From NCBI RefSeq assembly GCF_014395225.1, contig NZ_CP060723.1, forward strand, positions 1,178,001-1,242,000: DNA of 64,000 bases, written 5' to 3'. The stretch comes from Pedobacter roseus. GTDB taxonomy: Bacteria; Bacteroidota; Bacteroidia; Sphingobacteriales; Sphingobacteriaceae. Below the pieces are notes generated by a model. It made no database searches, was not told where the DNA came from, and saw only the letters and a program-made list of their open reading frames with translations. Below, in pieces: positions 9,355-16,346 of the stretch. A program made the translations under genes and the position numbers. Position 1 is the first letter of the stretch, and each line of letters opens with the position of its first letter.

Positions 9355-9573
9355 ATGTTCCAGAGAATTATAACTTATTTTGAGCAGCAGAGTTTTGGTG
9401 TCTCTACTTATTTAGCCAACAAGTTAAATATGAGTACTGCAAAAGTCAGGTTGTTTTTTATTTATTCCTCGTTTTTAGCAGTGGGTTTCCCTATTTTATT
9501 CTACTTTTTGGCTGCAGTGGTGCTGGATATCAGGACTTATATGAAAAGAATGCGGTCGAGGATATGGGAGTAG
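9355..9573 (+). CDS. PspC-domain small membrane protein
   Basis: A 72-residue protein resembling the PspC domain of phage-shock and stress-response systems: an amphipathic start, the segment FGVSTYLANKLNMSTAKVRLFFIY, then one long hydrophobic stretch (about 38-60) and a basic tail on the cytosolic side. In Bacteroidota such short PspC-like proteins occur alone. A single upstream gene of unknown function precedes it with a 138-bp gap, so it probably has its own promoter. Confidence 0.75.
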   Translation: MFQRIITYFEQQSFGVSTYLANKLNMSTAKVRLFFIYSSFLAVGFPILFYFLAAVVLDIRTYMKRMRSRIWE

Positions 9574-9582
9574 GCAGGAAAG

Positions 9583-9660
9583 ATGGAAAATGGTTGATGG
9601 AAAATGGGTTAACAGTCTGCATTTTCGACTAAAGACTCACGACTCTAGACTCACGACTAA
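9583..9660. repeat. Word-like low-complexity stretch
   Basis: Built from near-repeats of 'gatggaaaatgg' followed by three variants of 'gactcacgact'. It separates the convergent PspC and ankyrin genes. Related stretches occur at 4322, 53400, 60496 and 61053. Confidence 0.6.
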
Positions 9661-10317
9661 TTAATCATCGTCTCTTAAAATTTCTGCAATTTCATTAAAT
9701 CCCTTTTCTGCTGCTAAATCTGCCGGTAGTTTTCCGCCTTCCATGCGTAAAGATACCTCTGCTCCATGTTCTAAAAGCAAAATAATCATTTCGATATTTC
9801 CCAGTTGCGCTGCGGTATGTAAGGGCGCTAATCCAGCTTTTTGACAAACATTGGGGTATGCACCGGCGTCTAGCAACATTTTGGTGATGTTAAAATTATT
9901 GGCCGCAACAGCCGAGTGGATCGGGAAAACATTAAATCCATTTTTAGAGGCCTGGTTAACATCTGCACCTTTTAATACCAGAAAGCGGGATAATTCTTCA
10001 TGTCCGAAATAGCAGGCTAAACCTAAAGGTGTAAAACCATCTTCAGAAAATTCGTTAATGTTATTGGGATTTTGAAAAATTAATAAAGTAGCGGCATCAA
10101 ATTTACCAACGGCACAGGCTTCGAATAAGGTTAAGTCATCAACAAATTCGGCGATTAAATCGGCAATTTCCTGTTTTTTATAATAGCAGGCCAATAATAA
10201 TGGCGAAATGTGATGTGAAGTATCAACATTGGCCAATTTTGGGTTTTCTACCAAAATTTCTTTTACCGCTTTTAAATTTCCGGCCTCAATTTGTTCTTCG
10301 AGCTGCGCTATACCCAT
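9661..10317 (-). CDS. Ankyrin-repeat protein
   Basis: A 218-residue protein made almost entirely of about six ankyrin repeats; the canonical G-x-TPLHxAA pattern appears as GFTPLGLACYFGHEEL, NVFPIHSAVAANNF and GLAPLHTAAQLGNIEM. There is no signal peptide, so it is probably a cytosolic protein-protein interaction scaffold. It is monocistronic, convergent with the PspC gene. No partner can be inferred from its neighbours. Confidence 0.9.
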   Translation of the reverse strand: MGIAQLEEQIEAGNLKAVKEILVENPKLANVDTSHHISPLLLACYYKKQEIADLIAEFVDDLTLFEACAVGKFDAATLLIFQNPNNINEFSEDGFTPLGLACYFGHEELSRFLVLKGADVNQASKNGFNVFPIHSAVAANNFNITKMLLDAGAYPNVCQKAGLAPLHTAAQLGNIEMIILLLEHGAEVSLRMEGGKLPADLAAEKGFNEIAEILRDDD

Positions 10318-10413
10318 AATATTATTTAAAAATCGACTTAAATTACCAAAAATTAAGGAATTGTAAACTTTATTGCCTAAATATATATAGTGTGCAGCAA
10401 ATTAGCAAAGGTT

Positions 10414-10430
10414 AGACCTCGCAGGTTTTA
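10414..10430 (+). repeat. Half copy of the AGACCTCGCAGG palindrome
   Basis: AGACCTCGCAGGTTTTA matches one arm of the palindromes at 854 and 10488; the second arm is missing. Confidence 0.7.
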
Positions 10431-10487
10431 AAAAAGACCATTTGCCAAAAAATCGATAACTAATTAATGTGGGCGTTAAGCTTCTAC

Positions 10488-10520
10488 AGACCTCGCAGGT
10501 TTTTAAAACCTGCGAGGTCT
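10488..10520. repeat. 33-bp palindromic repeat, second full copy
   Basis: AGACCTCGCAGGTTTTT followed by AAAACCTGCGAGGTCT, identical in both arms to the copy at 854-886 apart from the centre. It lies in the 660-bp gene-free region ahead of ftsK, directly before another dispersed element. Confidence 0.85.
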
Positions 10521-10570
10521 TGATCGAAAGCCCTAAGAACGAAAGACCCCTGTTAAATAAACCTGATAAA

Positions 10571-10658
10571 ACGAAAAGCCCGGAATGAGGTACGAGTGAG
10601 GACTTGTAGTGATAGCAGGACTTTCGTAACCGAAGAACATCGAACCTTGCTTTTCAAA
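10571..10658 (+). repeat. Dispersed ~85-bp element, copy 1
   Basis: Starts ACGAAAAGCCCGGA, has GAGTGAGGACTTG in the middle and ends TTGCTTTTCAAA. The same order of blocks occurs at 57791-57871 (ACGGAAAGCCCGGA, TAGTGAGGACTTG, TTTGCGCTTCAAA). I recall this kind of element as common between genes in Sphingobacteriaceae. The open frame on the minus strand through it is not a credible gene. Confidence 0.75.
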
Positions 10659-10718
10659 TACCATTGACCATCTAAGCCAACTGAGTGCATTAAGTTTCTT
10701 AAACCCGCTAATAAAAAA

Positions 10719-10750
10719 TCCCGTTTAACCTCTCCAGGCAAAACGGGATA
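10719..10750 (-). terminator. Intrinsic terminator-like hairpin on the minus strand
   Basis: On the minus strand ATCCCGTTT pairs with AAACGGGAT across a 14-nt loop and is followed by TTTTTTATT. No annotated minus-strand gene lies immediately upstream of it (10751-10978 is otherwise the ftsK leader), so it may end an unannotated RNA or be a repeat. Confidence 0.55.
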
Positions 10751-10920
10751 AAACCTAAAACAAAATCCGTTTCATTTGACAAAACGTAACAACTTGTGCG
10801 TTGTTAAAATAATAGACTATAATTTCTGTTTAAGGTTTAATGCCCGATGGATATTTTTATTTAATTTAAGGCAGATTATATAAAATTATATAGAGGCGCG
10901 ATTTGTGATTATTTTTTTTT

Positions 10921-10953
10921 ATTAATGCTGCGCAGTTTTATCTAAGTTTGTTC
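10921..10953 (+). promoter_or_regulatory. ftsK promoter, sequence shared with the promoter at 14546
   Basis: Contains TAAGTTTG (10943-10950), an exact TAnnTTTG -7 box, 28 bp before the ftsK ATG. The whole 33-bp segment matches 14546-14578 with about three differences. Confidence 0.55.
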
Positions 10954-10978
10954 AATATTAAATTATTTAGGAAAGAAA

Positions 10979-13573
10979 ATGTCGGTACGGGGTAACCAGT
11001 TTAAAACCAATACATTCAGAGATAAAGGTGCTGAAAGCGCACCGGGCAGACTATCATCAGGTCGACAGCCAAAAGAGAAAAGAGAATTTTTACCAAGGTT
11101 CGATCTGGCAGACGGACGTGCAATTAAAATTGTAGGTCTGTTTTTTGTGATCTTATCGTTATATTTTTTAATTGCTTTTACTTCATACCTGTTTACCTGG
11201 CAGGATGACCAGAGTTATGTAATCGACGCAAATGGTGGCTGGGGCAATCTGTTTAAAACAGCCGAAGAATTAAAAACTGCTGGTATTACCACTCCGGTTG
11301 TTCAGAACTGGCTGGGTAAGTTTGGCGCATTATTGTCACATCAGTTCATTTACGAATGGTTCGGTATTGCCTCTTTTTTATTCGTTTTAGCCTTTTTTAT
11401 TATCGGTTACCGTTTATTGTTTAAAGTTAAAATTCTTTCCATTTCTAAAACGCTGGGTTATAGTTTTTTCTTTTTACTCTTTATTTCATTAACCTTAGGT
11501 TTTGCACATAGTTTCTGGTCAGAATCGCCACATTACCTGGAAGGAGAGTTTGGTTACTGGAGCAATAAATTATTAGGTGCCCAGATTGGAGCAGCCGGTG
11601 TTGCCGGATTAATTGCTTTTGCGGGATTAACCATTTTGATTATTGCTTATAACATCGATTTTAAATTTCCTGAGCGTAAAACAAAGGAGGTTTACCTGGA
11701 TAATGAAACACCGGATTATGTAAACGACATCAGGGAGCAGACCACAAAAAATAAGATAGTAGAAGAGACTTCTGAACCGATTGAATTTCCGGTACGTGAT
11801 AAACCGCCTGTAAGCAACGAGCGCAAACAACAAAATGTGGTATTGCAACCCAGCCGTTATGAAGAAAAGGAAGAGGAAGAAGTTGCGCCACCAGTTGTGT
11901 TATCACCGTTGGCTACCAATTTACCTATTGCTTCTGCGGCAGCGGCAGCTATGCCTTTAGTGGTAGAACCACCAATTGAAGCAGAAAAAGAACCTGCATT
12001 TACCATCGAAAAAACCGAAGAGGAGAAAAAATCAGAAGATTTGGTTGAGCAGTTTGGCAATTATGATGAAAAACTGGATTTGGCTGGTTATAAATACCCA
12101 ACCATTGATTTATTAGAAAATTACGGCACCAATAAAATTTCGGTTAATGCAGAAGAACTGGAGGCCAACAAAAATAAAATCGTCGAAACACTTAATCACT
12201 ATAATATCGAAATCGATAAGATTAAGGCAACAATCGGTCCTACAGTTACTCTTTATGAGATTATTCCAGCTCCGGGGGTCAGGATTTCGAAAATTAAAAA
12301 TTTAGAGGATGATATCGCACTTTCATTAGCTGCGCTAGGGATTCGTATTATTGCGCCAATGCCGGGTAAAGGTACAATTGGTATTGAGGTGCCAAACCAA
12401 CACCCTGAGATGGTACCCATGCGCAGCATATTAAATACCGAAAAATGGAGCCAAACTACAATGGATTTGCCTATTGCTTTAGGTAAAACCATTAGTAATG
12501 AGGTTTTTATTGCCGATTTGGCAAAAATGCCCCACTTATTGGTAGCTGGTGCTACTGGTCAGGGTAAATCGGTGGGTATCAATGCCATTTTGGTTTCGTT
12601 GTTGTTTAAAAAACACCCTGCACAGCTGAAATTTGTATTAGTCGATCCGAAAAAAGTGGAATTGACCTTATTTAATAGGATTGAAAGGCATTTTTTGGCC
12701 AAATTACCAGGCGAGGCAGATGCCATTATCACCGATACCAAAAAAGTAGTAAATACCTTAAACTCGCTTTGTATCGAAATGGATCAACGTTACGATCTGT
12801 TGAAAGATGCGCAGGTAAGAAACCTGAAAGAATACAACGATAAATTTATCAAGCGCAAACTTAACCCAAACAATGGTCACCGGTTTTTACCTTTTATTGT
12901 TTTGGTGGTGGATGAGTTTGCCGATTTAATGATGACGGCGGGTAAAGAGGTGGAGGCACCAATTGCACGTTTGGCGCAGCTGGCAAGGGCTATCGGGATC
13001 CACCTGGTACTGGCCACACAGCGCCCTTCGGTAAATATTATTACCGGTACCATTAAAGCCAACTTCCCGGCAAGGTTAGCCTTCAGGGTTTTATCGAAAA
13101 TCGATTCGAGGACCATTTTGGATAGTGGTGGTGCTGATCAGTTAATTGGTCGTGGTGATATGCTCTTATCTACAGGAAGCGACTTAATCAGGCTACAGTG
13201 TGCTTTTGTTGATACACCAGAGGTAGACCGGATTTCTGAATATATCGGTAACCAGCGCGGTTATGCAGATGCGTACCAGCTGCCCGAATATGTAGATGAA
13301 GCAGGGGAGGGAAGTAAGGCTGATTTTGATCCTAACGAGCGGGATAAGTTCTTTGAAGATGCGGCAAGGCTGATTGTGATGCATCAGCAGGGGTCGACCT
13401 CATTAATACAGCGTAAACTTAAACTGGGTTATAACCGGGCAGGGCGGATTATCGATCAATTGGAGGCTGCAGGTATTGTTGGCCCGTTTGAAGGAAGTAA
13501 AGCAAGAGAAGTTTTATACCCTGATGAGTATTCTTTGGAACAATTCTTGAATGGTATGGATAGCAAAGATTAG
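10979..13573 (+). CDS. ftsK: DNA translocase FtsK
   Basis: Septum-located, ATP-driven DNA pump that clears and aligns chromosome termini at division. In 864 residues: a basic cytosolic start, four transmembrane helices (about residues 45-225), a charged and Pro/Glu-rich linker (about 230-365), then the motor. Walker A is GATGQGKS at 524-531, the Walker B segment is FIVLVVDEFADLMM, and LVLATQRPSVNIITG follows. The C-terminal winged-helix gamma domain (SLIQRKLKLGYNRAGRIIDQLE) that reads KOPS-like sites is present. Length is normal for Bacteroidota. The downstream lolA-like gene is 60 bp away and probably co-transcribed. Confidence 0.96.
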   Translation: MSVRGNQFKTNTFRDKGAESAPGRLSSGRQPKEKREFLPRFDLADGRAIKIVGLFFVILSLYFLIAFTSYLFTWQDDQSYVIDANGGWGNLFKTAEELKTAGITTPVVQNWLGKFGALLSHQFIYEWFGIASFLFVLAFFIIGYRLLFKVKILSISKTLGYSFFFLLFISLTLGFAHSFWSESPHYLEGEFGYWSNKLLGAQIGAAGVAGLIAFAGLTILIIAYNIDFKFPERKTKEVYLDNETPDYVNDIREQTTKNKIVEETSEPIEFPVRDKPPVSNERKQQNVVLQPSRYEEKEEEEVAPPVVLSPLATNLPIASAAAAAMPLVVEPPIEAEKEPAFTIEKTEEEKKSEDLVEQFGNYDEKLDLAGYKYPTIDLLENYGTNKISVNAEELEANKNKIVETLNHYNIEIDKIKATIGPTVTLYEIIPAPGVRISKIKNLEDDIALSLAALGIRIIAPMPGKGTIGIEVPNQHPEMVPMRSILNTEKWSQTTMDLPIALGKTISNEVFIADLAKMPHLLVAGATGQGKSVGINAILVSLLFKKHPAQLKFVLVDPKKVELTLFNRIERHFLAKLPGEADAIITDTKKVVNTLNSLCIEMDQRYDLLKDAQVRNLKEYNDKFIKRKLNPNNGHRFLPFIVLVVDEFADLMMTAGKEVEAPIARLAQLARAIGIHLVLATQRPSVNIITGTIKANFPARLAFRVLSKIDSRTILDSGGADQLIGRGDMLLSTGSDLIRLQCAFVDTPEVDRISEYIGNQRGYADAYQLPEYVDEAGEGSKADFDPNERDKFFEDAARLIVMHQQGSTSLIQRKLKLGYNRAGRIIDQLEAAGIVGPFEGSKAREVLYPDEYSLEQFLNGMDSKD

Positions 13574-13633
13574 ATTAAACCATTTAACAATAATCTACTC
13601 TAACGTTTCAAAGAAAAACTTAAAAAAGAAAAG

Positions 13634-14284
13634 ATGAAGAAATTAATTTCAGCATTAATGGTTGTAGTTGCTTTTACAACTTCAACTTATGCTCAAACTG
13701 ATGCGAAAGCTAAAGCCATTTTAGCTGATGTGAGTAAAAAATACAAATCGTATAATATTGTAAAAACAGATTTTACCTTTACTTTGGATAATCCAAAAGC
13801 TAAAGTAAAAGAAACCCAGCAAGGTACTTTATACGTTAAAGCCAATTCTAATAAATATAAAGTGGCCATGACTAATCAGGAATTGTTTAGCGATGGTAAA
13901 AGCCAATGGACATACCTGAAAAAAGATAAAGAGGTGCAGGTAAGCAATGTAGATAATAGTGGTGACGCGATTAATCCTGCTAAAATTTTTACTGTTTACG
14001 AAAAAGGATTTAAATACGTTTATACTGGCGATGAAAAAGTAGGTGGTAAAACTTATGAAATGATCGACCTAACACCTGTTGATGCTAAAAAATCGATCTT
14101 TAAAGTACGTTTAAGCATTGATAAAGCCGCTAAACAGATTGCAAACGTGGTATTGTTTGATAAAAACGGAAACAAATACACTTACAATGTGAAAACTTTT
14201 TCGCCTAACGTAAATGTACCAGAAACTACTTTTGCTTTTGATGCCAAAAAATATCCTGGTGTTGAAGTGGTAGATTTAAGATAA
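13634..14284 (+). CDS. LolA-like outer-membrane lipoprotein carrier
   Basis: A 216-residue secreted protein with a Sec signal peptide ending ...STYAQ (about residue 21). The mature part has the LolA/LolB half-barrel pattern: a DVSKKYKSYNIVKTDFTFT helix-strand start, repeated beta strands such as QQGTLYVKANSNKYKVAM and a hydrophobic C-terminal region. LolA ferries lipoproteins across the periplasm. Placement right after ftsK is the common gene order in this phylum as in E. coli (ftsK-lolA). A strong terminator follows. Fold confident; exact cargo inferred. Confidence 0.88.
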   Translation: MKKLISALMVVVAFTTSTYAQTDAKAKAILADVSKKYKSYNIVKTDFTFTLDNPKAKVKETQQGTLYVKANSNKYKVAMTNQELFSDGKSQWTYLKKDKEVQVSNVDNSGDAINPAKIFTVYEKGFKYVYTGDEKVGGKTYEMIDLTPVDAKKSIFKVRLSIDKAAKQIANVVLFDKNGNKYTYNVKTFSPNVNVPETTFAFDAKKYPGVEVVDLR

Positions 14285-14318
14285 TAATGATTTCCGCCAA
14301 GGCGGGATGAAACCTGAG

Positions 14319-14351
14319 AGGTTCAGTTGGAAACAGCTGAACCTTTTTTTT
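14319..14351 (+). terminator. Rho-independent terminator of the ftsK-lolA unit
   Basis: AGGTTCAGTTG, a GAAA tetraloop, then CAGCTGAACCT (one G-U pair) and eight T residues. A textbook intrinsic terminator 35 bp after the lolA-like stop. Confidence 0.9.
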
Positions 14352-14545
14352 GTCATTTAGTTTAATGTCATTAAAACATTTAAACCTTGTATGTGCTTAA
14401 GTGACTTAGGTGGTGGAAAAACATAAGATATAAAAAGGCTATTCATTTTAACCACCTAATTCACCTGAGTTAGGTGCTAAACTTATATCTCAGGGAGTTT
14501 AGGTATTGAAAATATAAAATGTCATTTTTTTTTACAAACGTATTT

Positions 14546-14578
14546 ATGAATGCTCCGCAGATTTATCTAAGTTTGTTC
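14546..14578 (+). promoter_or_regulatory. Promoter of the 90-residue protein gene, nearly leaderless
   Basis: Holds TAAGTTTG (14568-14575), an exact -7 box, only five bases before the ATG at 14581. Transcription from it would start at or next to the start codon. The 33 bp match the ftsK promoter region at 10921-10953. Confidence 0.55.
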
Positions 14579-14580
14579 CA

Positions 14581-14853
14581 ATGTCTTTGCCACTAACAAA
14601 CCATACTTTAGAGAAATTAGAGGCCTTGCTTTTTGCGATGGGCTATAAGGTACGCTACGAAAAAGGGAACTTTAAAACAGGCTCTTGCTTGTTGGAACAC
14701 AATAAGGTAATCGTGGTGAATAAATTTTCAAATCTGGAAGGAAAAATAGCTGCCTTGGTTACTTTAGTGAAACAAACCAACACTGATGAAAACCTGCTGG
14801 AAGAAAAACAACGACAATTTTATCAATCCTTACAACAAACCGAATTATTTTAA
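14581..14853 (+). CDS. Conserved hypothetical protein, 90 residues
   Basis: A small soluble protein with a helical start (LEKLEALLFAMGYKVRYEKGNF), a central strand pair ending CLLEHNKVIVVNKF, and a C-terminal helix rich in Gln, Glu and Lys. I do not recognise a characterised family, though I believe homologues sit beside MBL hydrolases in other Bacteroidota. It is followed after 49 bp by the MBL-fold gene on the same strand, so the two are likely co-transcribed. The mRNA may be leaderless (see the promoter entry), or the true start may be further downstream. Confidence 0.7.
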   Translation: MSLPLTNHTLEKLEALLFAMGYKVRYEKGNFKTGSCLLEHNKVIVVNKFSNLEGKIAALVTLVKQTNTDENLLEEKQRQFYQSLQQTELF

Positions 14854-14902
14854 TGGAGTTACACAGCAGGAATTATGCGTTTAGGAAGGGGGATTTAAGC
14901 CG

Positions 14903-15667
14903 ATGAAAATCACTTTTTTAGGTACCGGTACGTCGCAGGGTGTTCCTGTAATTGCTTGTGGTTGCGAAGTTTGTTTATCAACAGATAAAAAAGACAAACG
15001 TTTAAGAACTTCCATTTTAATAGAAACCGCTGATAAAACCATTGTAGTAGATAGTGGTCCGGATTTTCGTTATCAATTGCTGCGCGAAAATGTAAAAGAT
15101 TTGGATGCGGTTTTGTTTACGCATGAACATAAAGACCATATTGCGGGTTTGGACGACATCAGGCCATTTAATTACCTTTTGCATAAGGTAATTGATGTGT
15201 ATGCCACCGAAAGAGTTCAAACGGCGCTTAAAAGAGAGTTTTATTACATTTTTGCAGAAACCAAATACCATGGTTTACCGCAAATTAACCTGCATACGGT
15301 AACCAATGGCGAAGATTTTAAAATTGGCGAAAGTACCATCATTCCATTTGAGATAATGCACCATTTGCTGCCGATAACAGGCTACAGGATTGGTGACTTT
15401 ACTTATATTACCGATGCCAAAACCATTTCGGAAGAAAGTTTTGAGAAAATAAAAGGCTCAAAAGTATTGGTGATTAATGCTTTACAAAAGGAGCCACATA
15501 TTTCGCACTTCACATTGAACGAGGCGATTGCTTTTGCAGATAAGGTTGGTGCAGAAACTACCTATCTTACGCACATCAGCCATAATTTGGGCAAACACGC
15601 TGACGTAGAAAAAGATTTGCCAAACCATATCCGGCTGGCTTATGATGGTTTACAAATAGAATTGTAA
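14903..15667 (+). CDS. MBL-fold metal-dependent hydrolase (PhnP-like)
   Basis: A 254-residue cytosolic metallo-beta-lactamase-fold enzyme. The di-metal signature THEHKDH is at residues 73-79, and the N-terminal GTGTSQGVPVIACGCEVC carries three cysteines (19, 21, 24) like the structural zinc site of PhnP, a cyclic phosphodiesterase. Further ligands are in YITDAKT and LTHISHNLG. Length fits the PhnP branch, but no phosphonate genes are near, so the substrate is unknown; a housekeeping phosphodiesterase is my guess. Confidence 0.88.
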   Translation: MKITFLGTGTSQGVPVIACGCEVCLSTDKKDKRLRTSILIETADKTIVVDSGPDFRYQLLRENVKDLDAVLFTHEHKDHIAGLDDIRPFNYLLHKVIDVYATERVQTALKREFYYIFAETKYHGLPQINLHTVTNGEDFKIGESTIIPFEIMHHLLPITGYRIGDFTYITDAKTISEESFEKIKGSKVLVINALQKEPHISHFTLNEAIAFADKVGAETTYLTHISHNLGKHADVEKDLPNHIRLAYDGLQIEL

Positions 15668-15696
15668 ATCATAGTTCCGAAAATCCAAAATTAAAT

Positions 15697-15704
15697 TATA
15701 TTTG
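15697..15704 (+). promoter_or_regulatory. -7 box for the tRNA-Leu locus
   Basis: TATATTTG, an exact TAnnTTTG match, lies 75 bp before the intact tRNA but only 10 bp before the tRNA-Leu-like fragment that follows, the spacing expected if that fragment was once the tRNA served by it. Confidence 0.5.
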
Positions 15705-15714
15705 CAGCACAAAA

Positions 15715-15760
15715 CCAGGTGGGGATCCCGATAGCTATCGGGATGGTAGACGCCTTCGGG
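15715..15760 (+). pseudogene. tRNA-Leu 5' remnant split by a palindrome
   Basis: ACCAGGTGG and GGTAGACGCC match the 5' end and D-arm of the tRNA-Leu 64 bp downstream, but between them sits the palindrome ATCCCGATAGCTATCGGGAT where the D-loop should be, and no anticodon arm follows. It reads as a degraded duplicate of the tRNA carrying a palindromic insert. The match is short, so chance resemblance is not excluded. Confidence 0.4.
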
Positions 15761-15778
15761 AATGATTAAATAGTAAAT

Positions 15779-15862
15779 ACCCAGGTGGCGAAATTGGTAG
15801 ACGCACCAGCTTGAGGGGCTGGCGCCTGTATGGGTGTGGGAGTTCGAATCTCCTCTTGGGTA
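15779..15862 (+). tRNA. tRNA-Leu (GAG anticodon)
   Basis: Acceptor stem ACCCAGG pairs with CTTGGGT; the D-arm contains GGCGAAATTGGTAGACGC; the anticodon stem CCAGC/GCTGG encloses the loop TTGAGGG, giving anticodon GAG for CUC codons. A long variable arm, typical of class II tRNA-Leu, is followed by a T-arm with TTCGAAT. The discriminator base is A and CCA is not encoded. A terminator hairpin follows after nine bases. Confidence 0.93.
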
Positions 15863-15871
15863 CTCTAAAAG

Positions 15872-15897
15872 CTTCGGTCTCTACCGAAGTTTTTTTG
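15872..15897 (+). terminator. Rho-independent terminator after tRNA-Leu
   Basis: CTTCGGT, loop CTCT, ACCGAAG, then seven T residues. Ends the tRNA transcript just before the GIY-YIG remnant. Confidence 0.88.
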
Positions 15898-15900
15898 TTT

Positions 15901-16146
15901 ATGGCATCAGTTTATATCCTTTTTTCTAAAAAATTAAATCGCTTTTACACCGGAAGTTGTCTGGATTTGCTAGAGCAATTACAATCTCATAAGGATAAAA
16001 ATTTCATGGATAGCTATAAATGACCTTGATTACAAATAGTCTCGATTGATCGAATTACATATTAAAAAAATGAAATTGTAATTTATATTAAAAACTTAAA
16101 GCAATATCCTGAGCTGTTAGCTAAACTTATTGAGCGATATCGTTAA
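15901..16146 (+). pseudogene. Decayed GIY-YIG nuclease gene
   Basis: The first 40 codons encode MASVYILFSKKLNRFYTGS and a helical segment, the N-terminal GIY-YIG fold in which VYILFSKK...FYTG replaces the usual VYIL...YIG. A stop follows at 16021. Downstream, in shifted frames, are HIKKMK and then YIKNLKQYPELLAKL ending at TAA, which are the usual C-terminal pieces of these roughly 90-residue proteins; the middle is lost. Stand-alone GIY-YIG genes of this type often lie beside tRNA genes in Bacteroidota (from memory) and may be selfish nucleases. This copy is broken by at least one deletion or stop and one frameshift. Confidence 0.8.
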
Positions 16147-16149
16147 AGG

Positions 16150-16184
16150 CGAACCCGATAGCTATCGGATCTCCTTTTGGATAC
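16150..16184 (+). repeat. Palindrome CCCGATAGCTATCGG joined to a tRNA-Leu 3'-like tail
   Basis: The palindrome seen at 15725 recurs here and is followed by ATCTCCTTTTGGATAC, which matches the tRNA-Leu 3' end ATCTCCTCTTGGGTAC (15848-15863) at 14 of 16 bases. A related palindrome with one change lies at 53302-53321. Confidence 0.55.
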
Positions 16185-16186
16185 AG

Positions 16187-16221
16187 CCGGATTTTGAACT
16201 CTTCGAAGTCCGGTTTTTTTT
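16187..16221 (+). terminator. Terminator-like hairpin after the GIY-YIG remnant
   Basis: CCGGATTT pairs with AAGTCCGG (one G-U pair) and is followed by eight T residues. Confidence 0.7.
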
Positions 16222-16346
16222 ATGCAAAAATCTTTATTTTTTGCTATTTCAGCCTTGTTTAACTTTATAAAGAATTACAACGTTCCCTTTCCTTGAATTT
16301 TAATGTAAATAGAACGGAGCTGTAAAAGTCGTGGTGCCTCACGTAT

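Noticed and set aside
10553..10741. 62-codon minus-strand gene
   Set aside because: Runs through the dispersed ~85-bp element and a hairpin; explained by the repeat.
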